A stretch of DNA of 15,792 bases from Clostridia bacterium. Its GTDB lineage: Bacteria; Bacillota_A; Clostridia; RUG12999. Every line of letters starts with the position of its first letter. Positions within the stretch are counted from its first letter, which is position 1. The position numbers and the translations under genes were made by a program. This document shows positions 13,203-15,792 of this stretch, in pieces. A model generated the notes under the pieces. That model had not been told where the DNA came from and searched no databases. It saw only the letters and a list, made by a program, of their open reading frames with translations. The stretch is taken from positions 1 through 15,792 of the forward strand of contig JAFYVD010000006.1 of NCBI GenBank assembly GCA_017558425.1, in the 5' to 3' direction.

Positions 13203-13245
13203 GGTTTTTTTTAATAATTTTAAATTTATATAAATTTTTACCTTT

Positions 13246-13271
13246 AAACGCTAATATTCCGCGTTTTTTTT
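13246..13271 (+). terminator. Small terminator-like hairpin in the rpmB upstream region
   Basis: AAACGC (13246-13251) and GCGTTT (13261-13266) are inverted copies around a 9-base loop, followed on the plus strand by T to 13271. It faces the wrong way for the large minus-strand gene ending at 13292, and no plus gene lies upstream. The stem is short, so the call is weak. No better terminator for the large gene was found before rpmB. Confidence 0.3.
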
Positions 13272-13291
13272 GTATGATTTGCACATATTTT

Positions 13292-15792
13292 TTATACATC
13301 CAAATCCTGCGGGTTATTTTCTCCGCCATTTTCGGAGCCATTTTCACCACTTTGAGTATCGTCACCATCACCGGTTGTATCATCCCCGGTTGTACCGTCA
13401 CCGTTTTGGTTATTATCCTCTCCCGTGGTGTTGTCTTCTCCTCCGTTAGCGCCGCCTTCAGCACCGTTTTCGTCTCCATCGCCTCCCGGTGTTTCAGGCT
13501 GAGTCTGAACCACGGGATATCGTACTGCGTACATCTGCTGGCGCTGCAGCTTCGCCCCCTGCCATATAAACAAGATTTCTCCGCCCCACAGCTCTTCCAT
13601 TTTAATTTCCTTAAACTTTTCATTCTTTTCAGTCGAAGGCAAATCTGTCGCCGTGTGGTCAAACAGCAGGACTTTTGTTGTATTAAATGTAGGTCCTATA
13701 AACACATTACTTGTGCCCAGTGCACCAATTAAAATATCGCATGATTCAGGAGTGTCGGAACTGTCAATATTAACAATTTCCCCGATTCTTGCATAGTAAA
13801 AAACATAGTTTTTGCTCGGATTCAGCGAATCGAGGAGTGTGCTTTCGTTTGAAACCGCCACAGCTTTTGCTGCACTCGACTTAAATTCCTCACTCGCGTC
13901 GAATATCAGTTCGATATTCGCAACATGACCTGCAGGCGTTGTTCCGATTCTGATTACGTCACCCGTCTCAATAGCTCTTCTTTCTCCCGTTCTTTCAAAG
14001 TTTTCATCAAGAACGTAAGCTCTTTCGATAATACTACGTGTATAGCAGTTGTATTTTTTGTTTACAGAAGTATTGCTCTTCAAATATCCATGTATAACAT
14101 AAGTTAAAGTTCCGCTCGGATTGGTTTCTTCCACTTTTTCAACTATTACGTTTTCCGAACGATATGTTGGTTGCGCATCAATAGATTCGTTATAAACTAC
14201 GAATACACTTCTTTGTTTTGCACCGGTGCTGTCTGTAATAAAATAGGGCTCAATATTGTATTTCATATATTCTACAAATTTTCTTGTAGTCGGGAGTGAT
14301 GATATTGCACCTATTTTATAGTGAGCAGCTTCCAGGTCTCTGTTGTTCGGTACGAACACAACCATCGACTTGGTTTCTGCCGAGAAGGTTTTTGAGTTAT
14401 CGTCTGTTTTAAACAGCATCCTTCCCGTGTTCGCATCATTTTCGTATGTCAGGCTTTCTCCCCGGAAAGAGTTTTCTGTATCCAGCTCGAGTGTAAGCAG
14501 TGTGGAAATCTCCGTTCCGCTTGAAATAACATATCTGATGGGCTGAGAAGTTGCACTGTTAAGCTTAATAGCACTACTTTTACCTTCATTTATAGTAGCA
14601 GCATTTTCTTTAAGCGATTCCCAAATGTGTCGTACATTCAGATTCTTATAAAGGTATCCGTTGGGGTTTGAGACACTGTTCGGTGTCACACCCACCTCAT
14701 CCAGATAATTTATTGCCTTTGTAATGTAGCTTGTTCTGCTGTCCGCCATTGTAAACATTGAAACAGAACCGCCGGAAGACAGGATTTTGAGGTTAAGTTT
14801 TTCAGTAGTTTCATTATAAGAAGCACTTATGAGATATCCAAAGTTATATGTAGGTTCCGCAACAGTTGCCCACACAACTTCATTTGATCCATTGAGATAT
14901 ATAGTTAAGTTATCTCCTACTTCATAGTCCAGCGAAGGATCAACATACTTGGTAAAGTAATCGCTGAAATTATATACTTTTCCGCTTTTAGCATTAAATG
15001 CTTTTTTCACTCCACCAACAGTTTTAACCGACGCAATCACTATAGAAGCCGTACTGGTTTTCTGTGCTGAAATATCTATTTCTAAGCCGCACTTTGACTG
15101 TGCAACAGTCAAAATCATATTTTGGGTAATACTTGTTACCTCAATTTCTTCACCATTTTGTCTGACACTTACATTGTCTCCGGAATCATCAAGTTCAAGC
15201 ACCAATGCATGGCCGTCACTGTCAGTTCTGAACTTATCTGTAATTTTCTTGGGAGTTGTATTAAAACTTTTGGTTCCCACAACATAAGTTTCATAAGATT
15301 CAATCCAGACAAGGTCAATACTACCGTCGGTATTTTCATCAACAACCATGATTTTTCCCGACTCAGGCATAAAATCGTCAATTGTGAGAGGAGTTGCAGT
15401 GGTGTCAACTACTTTGTTGTTATATATCACTTTAAGATTATTAACATCGTCTGTTCCAAGCGACAATTCATAGTCTTCATTTCCGTCGGTGTACCAAACT
15501 ACTCGTCTACCTTCGCCTTCGTTTTTTTGTATTGTCTTGTCTCTTTTAATATTTCCGGCATTTATTTCTTTAATTATAGTTTCTTTTGATTTAACACTCT
15601 CTATTTCATAACGACCGGACGCTCCTCCATCAGGATTGTACCTATATTTCATTTCTACTCTGTGACCGAGATAGTAGCTGAAATCACTTCCGGCTGTATA
15701 GAACTGCATATATTTTTTTGTTACGTCACTTTCTTCTGTTTTCAAAATAATGTAGTTATTACCTACTTCAGTGACAATGTTATTATTAATAA
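13292..15792 (-). CDS. Large probable surface/secreted protein, C-terminal 832 residues (N-terminus outside window)
   Basis: The frame stays open to the right edge, so the start is outside; an in-frame TTG at 15745 is not a believable start because coding continues upstream of it (TEVGNNYIILKTEE). The visible part is mostly beta-prone, repetitive in feel, and rich in Thr, Ser, Asn and Asp (for example GENYII-like strands, TITSITQNMILTVAQ-type stretches, LTIYLNGSNEVVWATV). No catalytic motif was recognised. The last 70 residues are a disordered tail of Gly, Asp, Glu, Asn and Thr with no Lys or Arg, from TQPETPGGDGDENG to NNPQDLDV. There is no LPxTG sorting signal or C-terminal membrane span. 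Large clostridial proteins of this style often carry S-layer homology domains at the other end, which cannot be checked here. Cell-surface location is inference. Confidence 0.7.
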   Translation of the reverse strand, partial: INNNIVTEVGNNYIILKTEESDVTKKYMQFYTAGSDFSYYLGHRVEMKYRYNPDGGASGRYEIESVKSKETIIKEINAGNIKRDKTIQKNEGEGRRVVWYTDGNEDYELSLGTDDVNNLKVIYNNKVVDTTATPLTIDDFMPESGKIMVVDENTDGSIDLVWIESYETYVVGTKSFNTTPKKITDKFRTDSDGHALVLELDDSGDNVSVRQNGEEIEVTSITQNMILTVAQSKCGLEIDISAQKTSTASIVIASVKTVGGVKKAFNAKSGKVYNFSDYFTKYVDPSLDYEVGDNLTIYLNGSNEVVWATVAEPTYNFGYLISASYNETTEKLNLKILSSGGSVSMFTMADSRTSYITKAINYLDEVGVTPNSVSNPNGYLYKNLNVRHIWESLKENAATINEGKSSAIKLNSATSQPIRYVISSGTEISTLLTLELDTENSFRGESLTYENDANTGRMLFKTDDNSKTFSAETKSMVVFVPNNRDLEAAHYKIGAISSLPTTRKFVEYMKYNIEPYFITDSTGAKQRSVFVVYNESIDAQPTYRSENVIVEKVEETNPSGTLTYVIHGYLKSNTSVNKKYNCYTRSIIERAYVLDENFERTGERRAIETGDVIRIGTTPAGHVANIELIFDASEEFKSSAAKAVAVSNESTLLDSLNPSKNYVFYYARIGEIVNIDSSDTPESCDILIGALGTSNVFIGPTFNTTKVLLFDHTATDLPSTEKNEKFKEIKMEELWGGEILFIWQGAKLQRQQMYAVRYPVVQTQPETPGGDGDENGAEGGANGGEDNTTGEDNNQNGDGTTGDDTTGDGDDTQSGENGSENGGENNPQDLDV

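Noticed and set aside
12917..13214. Plus-strand open frame across rpmB
   Set aside because: It overlaps the terminator and the whole of rpmB on the other strand and has no supporting signals.

Overview
The window looks like chromosomal DNA of a low-to-mid GC Firmicute, most likely a gut-associated clostridium (Oscillospiraceae/Lachnospiraceae-like). The grounds are strong AGGAGG-type ribosome binding sites, sigma-A promoters of the TTGACA/TATAAT kind, zinc-type ribosomal proteins L31 and L28, an MgtE magnesium channel, a UgtP-like glycolipid synthase beside murA, and leaderless (cytoplasmic) glycosidases for host or plant glycans. The species cannot be named from this sequence.

Layout. Positions 1-6600 hold a glycan-utilisation block. 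On the minus strand are the start of a GH38 alpha-mannosidase (cut by the window edge), a large GH20-like glycosidase and a creatininase-fold protein. An AraC-family regulator is read divergently from the creatininase-fold gene. A second minus-strand operon encodes a GH29 alpha-L-fucosidase and a carbohydrate-esterase-like alpha/beta hydrolase; it converges on the AraC gene and shares a bidirectional terminator with it. None of these enzymes has a signal peptide, so they probably act on oligosaccharides already imported. No transporter is in the window.

Positions 6600-8600 carry mgtE and rpmE on the plus strand. The mgtE leader contains a well-placed 31-codon open reading frame ending in Met-Pro-Pro-Arg, overlapping a strong hairpin, and a CCTCC that could pair with the mgtE ribosome binding site. 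This is the best candidate for an undescribed regulatory system here.

Positions 8600-11905 (minus strand) hold the operon murA - UgtP/MGDG-type glycosyltransferase - membrane-anchored protein of unknown function, followed by a 37-residue asparagine-rich small ORF. The glycosyltransferase and the anchored protein overlap by ATGA. The theme is cell envelope synthesis.

Positions 11906-15792 contain a 305-base intergenic region, a histidine phosphatase (plus), rpmB (minus), and the C-terminal 832 residues of a very large, probably surface-exposed protein with an acidic Gly/Asp/Asn/Glu tail (minus), truncated by the window edge.

Several apparent starts were moved inward to the codon served by a good ribosome binding site (creatininase-like, AraC, esterase, fucosidase, MgtE, L31, phosphatase, L28). 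Family assignments come from recognising motifs by eye, not from database searches.
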